Below, one piece after another: positions 1-5,403 of a DNA stretch of 5,403 nt. Numbering within the stretch: the first letter of the stretch is position 1; every line of letters starts with the position of its first letter. The stretch is taken from NCBI GenBank assembly GCA_900544755.1, contig UQWQ01000109.1, positions 1 through 5,403 of the forward strand, read 5' to 3'. The notes under the pieces are model-generated. The model worked only from the letters and a program-made list of their open reading frames with translations. It ran no database searches and had not been told where the DNA came from. Made by a program: the position numbers and the translations under genes. Source of the stretch: an uncultured Collinsella sp. (GTDB lineage: Bacteria > Actinomycetota > Coriobacteriia > Coriobacteriales > Coriobacteriaceae).

Positions 1-941
1 CCGTCCATCTCGGTCAGCAGCTGGTTGAGCGTCTGCTCGCGCTCGTCGTTGCCGCTAAAGCCGCCGCCGTCACGCTTTTTGCCGATGGTATCGATCTCGT
101 CGATAAAGACGATGCACGGGGCCTTTTCCTTGGCCTGCTTAAACAGGTCGCGCACCTTGGCGGCACCGCGGCCGACGAACATCTCGACGAACTCAGAACC
201 CGAAATGCTAAAGAACGGAACGCCCGCCTCACCGGCAACAGCCTTGGCGAGCAGGGTCTTACCGGTACCCGGAGGGCCAACAAGGAGAGCGCCGCGCGGC
301 AGCTTAGCGCCGATCTCCTCGTAGCGCTGCGGCTTCTCCAGAAAGTCGACGACCTCCTTGAGGGACTCCTTGGCCTCTTCCTGGCCGGCGACGTCCTTAA
401 AGGTCACGCCCACGTCCTTGGAGGCGATCACGCGCGCGCCGGACTTGCCCAGTCCACCGCCGCCAAAACCACCGCCGCCAAAGTTCATCGACGGACCGTC
501 ATCACCCATGGCTTTCTTCATGCGGCGGTTGAGCCACCAGCCGATCAGGAAGAAAATCGCCATGGGAAGAATGAGGGTGAGCAGGTAGTAGGTCATCAGA
601 CCCGAGTTCTTATCGGGAACGACCGACTCAAGCGAAGCACCGGACTCAAGCACGCGATCGGTAAAGCCCGCGTCATTCGGCACGCCGGTCGTCTTGTAGG
701 CGATGTTCTCGTCCTCGCCCTTCTTGGTGTAATAAATCGTGTAATCGTCCGTGTTGTACTCGACCTTGTCGACACTCTTCTTATCGAGCGCTTTGACAAA
801 CGTCGAGTAATCGGTCTTCGTAATCTGCTGCGTGTGACCGATGTTGGGGAACAGAACGGTCGAGAGCACGAGGTAGACGACGAAGGCGATGAGCACGTAG
901 AGGATCATATTCCGTCTACGTTTGTTGTCATCCATCTCCAT
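1..941 (-). CDS. ftsH: ATP-dependent zinc metalloprotease FtsH, N-terminal part (runs off left edge)
   Basis: FtsH is a hexameric membrane-anchored AAA+ protease that degrades misfolded membrane proteins and some regulators. I see 313 residues from the chosen start: a basic N-terminus (KRRR, 7-10), a first membrane segment at about 12-31, an extracytoplasmic domain at about 35-113, a second membrane segment at about 116-137, a glycine-rich linker (GGGGFGGGGLG, 155-165), then the AAA+ domain. This carries Walker A GPPGTGKT (222-229), the pore motif MFVG (254-257) and Walker B IVFIDEID (277-284). The second region of homology and the HEXXH zinc protease domain lie beyond the window, so protease activity is inferred from the family. 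An ATG at 956 is also open but has an in-frame TAG directly before it and no ribosome site. The ATG at 941 has GGAG nine bases upstream, so I chose it. The gene is divergent from the corrinoid adenosyltransferase gene. Identity is very secure; the start is less so. Confidence 0.96.
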   Translation of the reverse strand, partial: MEMDDNKRRRNMILYVLIAFVVYLVLSTVLFPNIGHTQQITKTDYSTFVKALDKKSVDKVEYNTDDYTIYYTKKGEDENIAYKTTGVPNDAGFTDRVLESGASLESVVPDKNSGLMTYYLLTLILPMAIFFLIGWWLNRRMKKAMGDDGPSMNFGGGGFGGGGLGKSGARVIASKDVGVTFKDVAGQEEAKESLKEVVDFLEKPQRYEEIGAKLPRGALLVGPPGTGKTLLAKAVAGEAGVPFFSISGSEFVEMFVGRGAAKVRDLFKQAKEKAPCIVFIDEIDTIGKKRDGGGFSGNDEREQTLNQLLTEMD

Positions 942-945
942 CTGC

Positions 946-973
946 TTGAACTCCATCTACTGGGGTTGATAAT
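946..973 (+). promoter_or_regulatory. Candidate sigma-70-type promoter for the corrinoid adenosyltransferase gene
   Basis: TTGAAC (946-951) and GATAAT (968-973) are separated by 16 bases, matching the -35 and -10 consensus at 4/6 and 5/6 positions. Transcription would begin near 980, leaving a leader of about 50 bases before the start at 1034. The -35 box overlaps the ftsH ribosome site and first codons, so the two divergent genes share this segment. I found no equally good promoter for ftsH on the other strand. The call is by eye only. Confidence 0.4.
951..954 (-). promoter_or_regulatory. Ribosome binding site deciding the ftsH start
   Basis: GGAG on the minus strand, nine bases before the ATG at 941. 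The alternative ATG at 956 overlaps this site and has no purine-rich sequence upstream; its preceding codon is a stop. This favours the shorter protein. Confidence 0.5.
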
Positions 974-1033
974 GCTATCTAGAATACCCAACCGGGACGG
1001 CGATAAACCGACGCCGGGCACGAAAGGATAGAG

Positions 1034-1519
1034 ATGGCATCACTGGAAGTCGGCAAGGTTCAAATCTATACGGGCGACGGCAAGGGCAAGACCACGGCCG
1101 CGCTGGGGCTCGCTATGCGCGCCACGGGATTTGGACTCAACGTGCTTATGCTGCAGTTTGCAAAGAAGCTACACTGCGCCGAGCACGATGCCGCGCCGCG
1201 CCTGGGACTGCGTATCGTGCAGGCCGACCGTGACACGCCCGAGACGTGCGCCGCGCAGATCATGGAGCTGGCACGCGAACAAATCTCTCAGGTCGATGTG
1301 CTCATTCTGGACGAACTCGGCGAGGCGATGCGCCGCGGTTTTGTGACGCGCGAGGATGTCGAGGCGCTCATTGCGACAAAGCCTGCCACAACAGAGCTCG
1401 TACTCACCGGCCGCGGCCTGCTCCCCCTCGCCGATCTTGCGGATCTGGTCACCGAAATGCGCCCCGTCAAACACTACTTCGACGAAGGCCTCCTAGCCCG
1501 CCAAGGCATCGAATACTAG
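1034..1519 (+). CDS. cobO: Cob(I)yrinic acid a,c-diamide / cobalamin adenosyltransferase, compact CobO/BtuR type
   Basis: This family transfers the 5'-deoxyadenosyl group of ATP to the cobalt of reduced corrinoids, giving coenzyme B12 forms; it acts in the cytoplasm in B12 synthesis or salvage. The 161-residue protein starts with the family's P-loop TGDGKGKTT (13-21), followed by helix AALGLAMRA (22-30), a strand ending LQF (40-42), the Walker B-like VDVLILDEL (87-95), LVLTGRG (122-128) and the signature ADLVTEMRPVKHYFDEG (136-152) ending in GIEY. AAAGGA lies five bases before the ATG, so the start is well supported. The segment between QF and the Walker B strand is shorter than in E. coli BtuR (about 196 residues) and lacks a GFTW-like motif there, as in short clostridial relatives I recall. 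No other cobalamin gene is visible nearby, so it appears to stand alone. The family is secure; the preferred corrinoid is unknown. Confidence 0.9.
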   Translation: MASLEVGKVQIYTGDGKGKTTAALGLAMRATGFGLNVLMLQFAKKLHCAEHDAAPRLGLRIVQADRDTPETCAAQIMELAREQISQVDVLILDELGEAMRRGFVTREDVEALIATKPATTELVLTGRGLLPLADLADLVTEMRPVKHYFDEGLLARQGIEY

Positions 1520-1546
1520 TCGTTTAAGAACGTCCCCAATGACTAG
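1516..1546. repeat. Inverted repeat spanning both convergent stop codons
   Basis: CTAGTC (1516-1521) and GACTAG (1541-1546) form perfect six-base arms around a 19-base loop. Each arm contains the TAG stop of one of the two convergent genes, which are only 23 bases apart. The structure could weakly contribute to bidirectional termination, but no T-run follows on either strand and the stem is short, so it may be chance. Confidence 0.25.
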
Positions 1547-2892
1547 GCGGTGGCGCGGCCGAGCCAGTTGCCGCTGTGGTGGTAGATGGTGAACATCGTT
1601 GCCGTGATGAGCCAGGTTACGGGGTAGACCAGCAGCAGATGCTCGAGCGAGGGGTCGAGCGGCATAATCGCGAACACCCACGCCACGCGGAGCACGACCG
1701 TGCCGAAGATCGTGAGCATCATAGGCTGGAAGCTCACGCCGGCGCCACGGATGGAGCCGGACGCGTTTTCGATAATCGAGAAGATCGCGTAGAACGGCGC
1801 GATGAAATGAAGAATCGTCGTGGTGTAGGCCGAAATCGCGGCATCGTCGATAAACAGACGCGAAAGCGGGCCCGAGAACACCAGCAGCACGGCAGACAGG
1901 CCGCCAATAAGCACAAATGAAAGCACGAGCGACGTGTGGTATCCCTTTCGCATGCGATCGTAATTGCGCGCGCCAAAGTTCTGCGCCGAGAACGTGGTGA
2001 TCGACACGCCGAGCGCCTCGGTCACCATCCAGATAATGCCGTCCAGGCGACCGGAAAGACCCCAAGCGGTCGTGACATCGGCTCCAAATGAGTTGACCGA
2101 CACCTGAATCAAAACGTTGGAGATGGAATACGCCGCAGACTGAACGCCCAGCGGCAAACCGCACGAAAGCATGCTCTTGCAAATGCCGCGATCGATACCG
2201 AGCTTGGATAGCGACAAGCGCCACGCCCCCGGAGCGTGCATCATGCGAATCAAAATCATCGTGGCATTGGTGCAGATAGTCAGCGCCACCGCGATGCCAC
2301 AGCCCAGCGCTTCCATGTGCAGCACGGCGACAAAAAGAATGTCGAATGCCACATTGACGAAGCAGCCGGAGGCAATAATGACCGCCGGACCACGCGTGTC
2401 GCCCACGGCGCGCAACAGCGCCGTCCCCATATTGAGCAGCAGCGCTGCAAACATGGCGGCAAAGTAGCAACGGGCATACGCCACACCCTCGGCCAGCAGC
2501 TCATGCGGTGTATTCATCAGCACCAGCATCGGCTCGACAAACACCATGCCGAGAATGGAAATGACAATGCCGCCCACCAGCGCGAGCGTCATAGCCGTAT
2601 GGACCGATCGGCTCAGGCGTTCGTCATCGTGCTGGCCAAAAAACTGGCCCGTAATGACCGCACAGCCAGCACCCACACCGACGCAAAAACCAATGCAGAG
2701 CTCCGTGAGCACCATCGTGGCCTGAATGCCACCCAGCGCGAGCTTGCCGCCAAACTGACCGACGATATAGGTACCGATAAGCGTGTAAGCCTGCTGAAAA
2801 AACGAGCTAAAGAAGATAGGGACGCACAGCGAAAGCAGCTGCTGCCAAATGACACCCTGCGTCACATCGATAGCCGTAGATTTCTTAGCCAC
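1543..2892 (-). CDS. MATE-family multidrug/metabolite efflux transporter
   Basis: MATE proteins are inner-membrane exporters, usually with 12 helices in two six-helix halves, that expel drugs or metabolites in exchange for Na+ or H+. This 449-residue protein has the family length and roughly 12 hydrophobic segments, starting at about 17-38 and ending at about 421-437. Family landmarks include GAGCAVITGQFFGQHDDERL (74-93), the repeat-one loop RAVGDTRGP (161-169), SAQNFGARNYDRMRKGY (302-318), which is the second-half counterpart of the first, and SIRGAG (380-385), the counterpart of RAVGDT. The substrate and coupling ion cannot be read from the sequence. The frame stays open to a TTG at 2922, but that codon has no ribosome site. 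The GTG at 2892 has GGAGG four bases upstream and begins a sensible N-terminus (AKKSTAIDVTQG), so I use it. The gene converges on the adenosyltransferase gene and seems to have its own promoter. The family is secure; a specific name is not justified. Confidence 0.93.
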   Translation of the reverse strand: MAKKSTAIDVTQGVIWQQLLSLCVPIFFSSFFQQAYTLIGTYIVGQFGGKLALGGIQATMVLTELCIGFCVGVGAGCAVITGQFFGQHDDERLSRSVHTAMTLALVGGIVISILGMVFVEPMLVLMNTPHELLAEGVAYARCYFAAMFAALLLNMGTALLRAVGDTRGPAVIIASGCFVNVAFDILFVAVLHMEALGCGIAVALTICTNATMILIRMMHAPGAWRLSLSKLGIDRGICKSMLSCGLPLGVQSAAYSISNVLIQVSVNSFGADVTTAWGLSGRLDGIIWMVTEALGVSITTFSAQNFGARNYDRMRKGYHTSLVLSFVLIGGLSAVLLVFSGPLSRLFIDDAAISAYTTTILHFIAPFYAIFSIIENASGSIRGAGVSFQPMMLTIFGTVVLRVAWVFAIMPLDPSLEHLLLVYPVTWLITATMFTIYHHSGNWLGRATA

Positions 2893-2895
2893 ACG

Positions 2896-2903
2896 CCCTC
2901 CCC
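2896..2903 (-). promoter_or_regulatory. Ribosome binding site deciding the GTG start of the MATE gene
   Basis: GGGGAGGG on the minus strand contains the core GGAGG (2897-2901), four bases before GTG at 2892. Spacing is slightly short, but the match is far better than anything upstream of the alternative TTG at 2922. Confidence 0.65.
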
Positions 2904-2921
2904 ACCAGCGTACGTCAAACA

Positions 2922-2950
2922 ATAAAACGGCAATTTAAGACCAAAGCCAA
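2922..2950 (-). promoter_or_regulatory. Candidate promoter for the MATE transporter gene
   Basis: On the minus strand TTGGCT (2945-2950) and TTTTAT (2922-2927) lie 17 bases apart, each matching the sigma-70 consensus at four of six positions, in a locally A+T-rich stretch of an otherwise G+C-rich region. Transcription would start near 2915, just upstream of the ribosome site. The matches are weak individually; spacing and position are the main support. A cluster of inverted repeats (2961-3006) lies immediately upstream. Confidence 0.3.
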
Positions 2951-2960
2951 TACCAGCTTA

Positions 2961-3006
2961 GCACCGACCGGGATCGGCCGATACACCCCGAATCAGAGCC
3001 CGGTGC
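2961..3006 (-). terminator. Nested inverted repeats after the RNA methyltransferase gene (possible terminator or operator)
   Basis: Read along the minus-strand transcript, an outer stem GCACCG/CGGTGC (3001-3006 with 2961-2966) begins 11 bases after the methyltransferase stop. An alternative, overlapping stem ACCGGG/CCCGGT (2999-3004 with 2967-2972) competes with it. Inside sits a perfect ten-base palindrome ATCGGCCGAT (2973-2982). No T-run follows, so a classic intrinsic terminator is not shown. The location fits a 3' stem-loop; being just upstream of the MATE promoter candidate, the palindrome could instead be a regulator site. Confidence 0.35.
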
Positions 3007-3017
3007 GAAATATCTGC

Positions 3018-3932
3018 CTAGTGATACAGCCCCGGCTGGTAGTGGTACTCGTTGCTCGCATGCGGACACAGCTGCCAAAAGGCAACAGCACTTGCCGCGG
3101 CCACGTTGAGCGAATCGACCCCATGCGCCATCGGAATACGCACGGCGCGGTCGCAGCCTGCAATGGTCTTGGCGCCCAAGCCAGCACCCTCGGTGCCCAT
3201 AAAGATTGCCAGGCGGTCAATCTCCTGGAGCACGGGATCGTCCAGCGACACCGAATCATCCGTCAACGCCATGGCGGCACACGAAAAGCCGGCATCATGA
3301 AGCGCGGCCAGGCCATCATGTGGCCACACGCGAGCCTCACTGCCAATACGCGTCCACGGCACTTGAAACACGGTGCCCATGCTCACGCGGGCCGAGCGAC
3401 GATACAGCGGGTCGCAGCACGTAGGGCTCACCAGAATGCCGTCGACATTGAGCGCGGCAGCCGAGCGGAAAATCGCGCCCACGTTCGTGTGGTCGACAAT
3501 GCCCTCGAGCACGCACACGCGCACAGGGCGCTCCCCCGCCGCCTCGACAACGCCACCCAAGAACTCATCGACCGGAATCTGACGCGGGCGACGAAACGCC
3601 GCGAGCGCACCGCGCGTCACGTTAAAGCCCGTCAACTGCTCGATGAGCTCCATCAAGGCCACGAACACCGGGACCCGACCCGCTCCCTCGCGCACAACCA
3701 AGCGCTCAAACAGCGGCATCATCTGGTCGAGCCAGCGTTCACCCAAAAGAAAGCTCACCGGCTCGTATCCGGCACGCACCGCACGCTCGATGACCTTGGC
3801 GCTCTCGGCGATAAAGATGCCCTTCTGCGGCTCCAGTACGCAGCGCAGCTCACGCTCGGTCAGTCGCACATAGGCATCGAGCCGCTCGTCCTCGAGCGAA
3901 TCGATTCGCAGCACCTCAACGGCATCAGTCAT
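3018..3932 (-). CDS. SpoU/TrmH-family RNA 2'-O-ribose methyltransferase
   Basis: SPOUT enzymes of this family methylate the 2'-OH of a ribose in tRNA or rRNA using S-adenosylmethionine, folding into a trefoil knot and acting as dimers. The 304-residue protein has an N-terminal substrate-binding region at about 17-100, with FIAESAKVIERAVRAGYEPV (40-59) resembling the L30e-like domain of this family, and a C-terminal catalytic domain from about 138. Motif 1 is HTNVGAIFRSAAAL (148-161) with the conserved Asn150 and Arg156. Motif 2 is FMGTEGAGL (244-252) with Glu248. Motif 3 is VRIPMAHGVDSLNVAAASAV (264-283) with Asn276. The stretch CCDPLYRRSARVSMGTVFQV (172-191) is characteristic of actinobacterial members. 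The target nucleotide cannot be assigned, so I give no symbol. The ATG at 3932 is the only good start, with an in-frame TAA 15 bases upstream, but its ribosome site is poor: the nearest AAGGG is about 15 bases away. I see no convincing promoter after the folA terminator. Confidence 0.9.
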   Translation of the reverse strand: MTDAVEVLRIDSLEDERLDAYVRLTERELRCVLEPQKGIFIAESAKVIERAVRAGYEPVSFLLGERWLDQMMPLFERLVVREGAGRVPVFVALMELIEQLTGFNVTRGALAAFRRPRQIPVDEFLGGVVEAAGERPVRVCVLEGIVDHTNVGAIFRSAAALNVDGILVSPTCCDPLYRRSARVSMGTVFQVPWTRIGSEARVWPHDGLAALHDAGFSCAAMALTDDSVSLDDPVLQEIDRLAIFMGTEGAGLGAKTIAGCDRAVRIPMAHGVDSLNVAAASAVAFWQLCPHASNEYHYQPGLYH

Positions 3933-3970
3933 AGTAGCCAGCCCGCACCCTTCTTACAGCAGCATCTATA

Positions 3971-4001
3971 TCAAACGAGGCGACGCCAAGCGCCGCCCCT
4001 C
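3971..4001 (-). terminator. Candidate intrinsic terminator of the thyA-folA operon
   Basis: On the minus strand, about 40 bases after the folA stop, GCGGCGC and GCGTCGC pair as seven base pairs (one a G-U) around a TTG loop. The stem is extended by GAG/CTC (3999-4001 with 3977-3979) with a two-G bulge on one side. The hairpin is followed by GTTTGATAT, a short and interrupted T-run. Stem strength and position are good; the weak T-run lowers confidence. It would separate folA from the RNA methyltransferase gene. Confidence 0.5.
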
Positions 4002-4041
4002 AATCATTCCAACCCGATAATACCGTGGGCAAATAGGAGAT

Positions 4042-4560
4042 TTACGCCTCAACGCGACGATACGTCACGAACTCATAATCGAGGCCTTCGTCACCCTCGC
4101 CCGCGGCAATCGTGGCAACCCCTTCGCGCCGCGCAACTTCCCACGCGGGATCGGCGTCCAAGTCGGGAAAGTACGTGTCCACGGGATGGACGCAGTGGTT
4201 ATGCGTGACCTCGGCCTCCACGCAGTACGGCAAAAACTGCCGATAGACATCGCCGCCGCCGATCACCCAGGCAACGGGCTCATCGGCAACCGCGGCGAGC
4301 GCCTCGCCGATACTATGCACCACGTCGACACCTTCGGGCGAAAAATCCTCGTCGCGCGTGAGCACGATATTGCGGCGGTTCTTAAGCGGCCGTGCGCCGG
4401 GAAAACTCAGCAGGGTCTTGCGCCCCATAATAACCGGGCAACCTTTGGTGCACGCCACAAAATGACGCATGTCGGCACGGTTGGACACCACCATGTCGCC
4501 CTCGCACCCAATACCCCAGTCATCGCACACGGCGACAATGGCAGAAAGCTTACACGTCAT
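4042..4560 (-). CDS. folA: Dihydrofolate reductase
   Basis: DHFR reduces dihydrofolate to tetrahydrofolate with NADPH in the cytoplasm, replenishing the cofactor that thymidylate synthase oxidises. The 172-residue length is normal for chromosomal bacterial enzymes. Visible landmarks are LSAIVAV (5-11), WGIG (15-18), catalytic acid Asp30 in NRADMRHF (27-34; E. coli Asp27), the NADPH-binding MGRKT (45-49), Arg62 in NRRNIVLT (equivalent to Arg57, which binds the folate glutamate), and WVIGGGDVYRQFLP (98-111) with the cis Gly-Gly pair. The usual LPW triplet of the Met20 loop reads MVV (23-25), so the conserved Trp22 is Val25 here. A GTG at 4569 touches the thyA stop and is in frame, but it forms part of the AGGTGA ribosome site, so the ATG at 4560 is the better start. 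The gene follows thyA by nine bases and is probably co-transcribed and translationally coupled, ending at the hairpin near 3971-4001. Confidence 0.95.
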   Translation of the reverse strand: MTCKLSAIVAVCDDWGIGCEGDMVVSNRADMRHFVACTKGCPVIMGRKTLLSFPGARPLKNRRNIVLTRDEDFSPEGVDVVHSIGEALAAVADEPVAWVIGGGDVYRQFLPYCVEAEVTHNHCVHPVDTYFPDLDADPAWEVARREGVATIAAGEGDEGLDYEFVTYRRVEA

Positions 4561-4565
4561 GCGCG

Positions 4566-4571
4566 TCACCT
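4566..4571 (-). promoter_or_regulatory. folA ribosome binding site overlapping the thyA stop codon
   Basis: AGGTGA on the minus strand, five bases before the folA ATG at 4560, includes the last two bases of the thyA TAG stop. A ribosome ending thyA therefore sits on the folA initiation region, which suggests translational coupling. It also argues against the GTG at 4569, which is inside this site. Confidence 0.65.
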
Positions 4572-5403
4572 ACACCGCAATGGGGATGTTCTTGACCTGC
4601 GGGCCGTGCTCATAGCCCTCGACAATCAGGTCGTCGGTCGTAAACGCATAGAAGTCATGCACATCGGGGTTAAGCGTTACCTTAGGCGCGGCAAACTGCG
4701 GACGCTCGATAAGCTCGCGGACGATATCGACATGACGGTCGTAAATGTGGGCATCGGCAATCACATGCAGCAACTCGCCGGGAATCATATCGACCGACTG
4801 CGCGACCATCATCAGCAAAATGGCGTACTGGCACACATTCCAGTTGTTCGCAGCCAAAATGTCCTGGCTGCGCTGGTTGAGAATCATGTTGAGCGTCGGT
4901 TTATCATCCTGCGGGCGCTGCGTCACGTTATACGTCACGCTGTAGGCGCACGGATACAGGTGCATCTCGGACAGGTCGCTAAACACGTAGGTATTCGTCA
5001 TAATGCGGCGGCTGTACGGCGTGTTCTTGAGGTCGTACAGCACACGGTCCATCTGATCGAAGTCACCCTCGGCATAATGGCTCTTCTGCCCAATCTGATA
5101 CCCGTAGGCCTTGCCGATGGAGCCGGTCTCGTCGGCCCACTCATCCCAAATATGGCTGTTGAGGTCATGCACGTTATTGGACTTCTTTTGATAGATCCAT
5201 AGGATCTCATCCATGGCAGATTTGAGGGCCGTACGACGCAGGGTAAGCGCCGGAAACTCCTCACGCAGGTCGTAGCGTGCCGTGACGCCAAAGTTTTTAA
5301 TGGTATAGGCAGGGGTGCCGTCCTCCCACACCGGGCGGACCTTTTGGCCCTCGGTGGTGGTGCCATGGTCCAGAATATCGCGGCACATGGCTACAAACTG
5401 TTG
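4570..5403 (-). CDS. thyA: Thymidylate synthase ThyA (N-terminus beyond right edge)
   Basis: ThyA methylates dUMP to dTMP using 5,10-methylene-tetrahydrofolate, releasing dihydrofolate. The frame is open to the window edge. Five residues (QQFVA) precede the first in-frame ATG at 5388, and related proteins have a QQF(I/V)AMCRDIL stretch a little inside their N-terminus, so the true start is very likely outside the window. Counting from that internal Met: LTLRRTA (48-54), SRRI (126-129) with the phosphate-binding arginines, the catalytic nucleophile Cys147 in LYPCAYS (144-150), NQRSQDI (171-177), the dUMP-binding Asn184 in NNWNVCQYA (181-189), and DAHIYDRHV (212-220) with the conserved His and Tyr. 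The protein ends with VKNIPIAV, close to the E. coli ending, so the C-terminus is intact. The usual His after the catalytic Cys is Ala here, as I recall for clostridial-type homologues. It is the upstream gene of a two-gene operon with folA. Confidence 0.96.
   Translation of the reverse strand, partial: QQFVAMCRDILDHGTTTEGQKVRPVWEDGTPAYTIKNFGVTARYDLREEFPALTLRRTALKSAMDEILWIYQKKSNNVHDLNSHIWDEWADETGSIGKAYGYQIGQKSHYAEGDFDQMDRVLYDLKNTPYSRRIMTNTYVFSDLSEMHLYPCAYSVTYNVTQRPQDDKPTLNMILNQRSQDILAANNWNVCQYAILLMMVAQSVDMIPGELLHVIADAHIYDRHVDIVRELIERPQFAAPKVTLNPDVHDFYAFTTDDLIVEGYEHGPQVKNIPIAV

Noticed and set aside
961..995. A GGTTG/CAACC inverted repeat in the divergent region, considered as an operator or cobalamin riboswitch part
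   Set aside because: The arms are only five bases with a 20-base loop. The leader is far too short for a cobalamin riboswitch and lacks a recognisable B12 box.
834..1031. A small 65-residue plus-strand frame before the adenosyltransferase gene
   Set aside because: It starts inside ftsH on the opposite strand, overlaps the promoter candidate, and has a low-complexity acidic/His-rich sequence with no ribosome site. It is unlikely to be translated.
1493..2470. A 325-residue minus-strand frame overlapping the MATE gene in another frame
   Set aside because: The MATE frame carries all family motifs over its full length; this one has none and is Arg/His/Ala-rich. I also considered a frameshifted second gene, but the MATE frame is unbroken.
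2236..2925. A 229-residue open frame on the plus strand opposite the MATE gene
   Set aside because: Its His/Arg/Gln/Asn-rich composition without a fold signature mirrors membrane-protein codons on the other strand. It is a shadow frame.
3003..4208. A 401-residue open frame on the plus strand, antisense to the RNA methyltransferase gene and part of folA
   Set aside because: It lies across a well-motifed gene on the other strand, crosses two intergenic gaps and a terminator candidate, is rich in His, Arg, Gln and Ala as expected of a G+C-rich shadow frame, and shows no recognisable domain.
4186..5202. A 338-residue open frame on the plus strand, antisense to thyA and folA
   Set aside because: It is the complement of two clear genes with intact catalytic motifs. 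Its Val/His/Leu/Arg-rich composition is typical of antisense frames, and no ribosome site or domain was seen.
1..5403. A search for a novel defence, mobile or biosynthetic system
   Set aside because: All six genes belong to well-known housekeeping or transporter families, gaps are short, and there are no direct-repeat arrays, transposase, integrase or unknown multi-gene cassette. The window looks like an ordinary chromosomal region.

Overview
This G+C-rich window looks like a piece of an actinobacterial chromosome. A gut Coriobacteriia member such as Collinsella is my best guess. That guess rests on base composition, an actinobacterial-style SpoU/TrmH methyltransferase, and clostridial-looking ThyA and DHFR sequences. 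It is inference, because no rRNA or other taxonomic marker is present. The window holds six protein-coding genes, two cut by its edges. I see no tRNA or rRNA gene, insertion sequence, CRISPR array, phage gene or toxin-antitoxin pair.

Layout, left to right: (1) the N-terminal part of the membrane AAA+ protease FtsH on the minus strand, running off the left edge; (2) a short divergent region with a candidate plus-strand promoter; (3) a compact ATP:corrinoid adenosyltransferase (CobO/BtuR family) on the plus strand, the only rightward gene; (4) a convergent 23-nt gap, then a 449-residue MATE-family efflux transporter on the minus strand; (5) a gap rich in inverted repeats, then a 304-residue SpoU/TrmH-type RNA 2'-O-methyltransferase on the minus strand; (6) a gap with a good hairpin-terminator candidate; (7) a tight thyA-folA operon on the minus strand, with thyA running off the right edge.

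The clearest functional unit is thyA-folA. ThyA makes dTMP and converts methylene-tetrahydrofolate to dihydrofolate, which DHFR reduces again. Their 9-nt gap holds a strong Shine-Dalgarno sequence made partly from the thyA stop codon. The other genes look like single transcription units for membrane-protein quality control, cobamide activation, small-molecule export and RNA modification, with no evident common pathway.

I did not find a new system. The most useful second looks are the non-canonical active-site residues in DHFR and ThyA, the shortened corrinoid adenosyltransferase, the nested inverted repeats upstream of the MATE gene, and three start-codon decisions (ftsH, MATE, folA).
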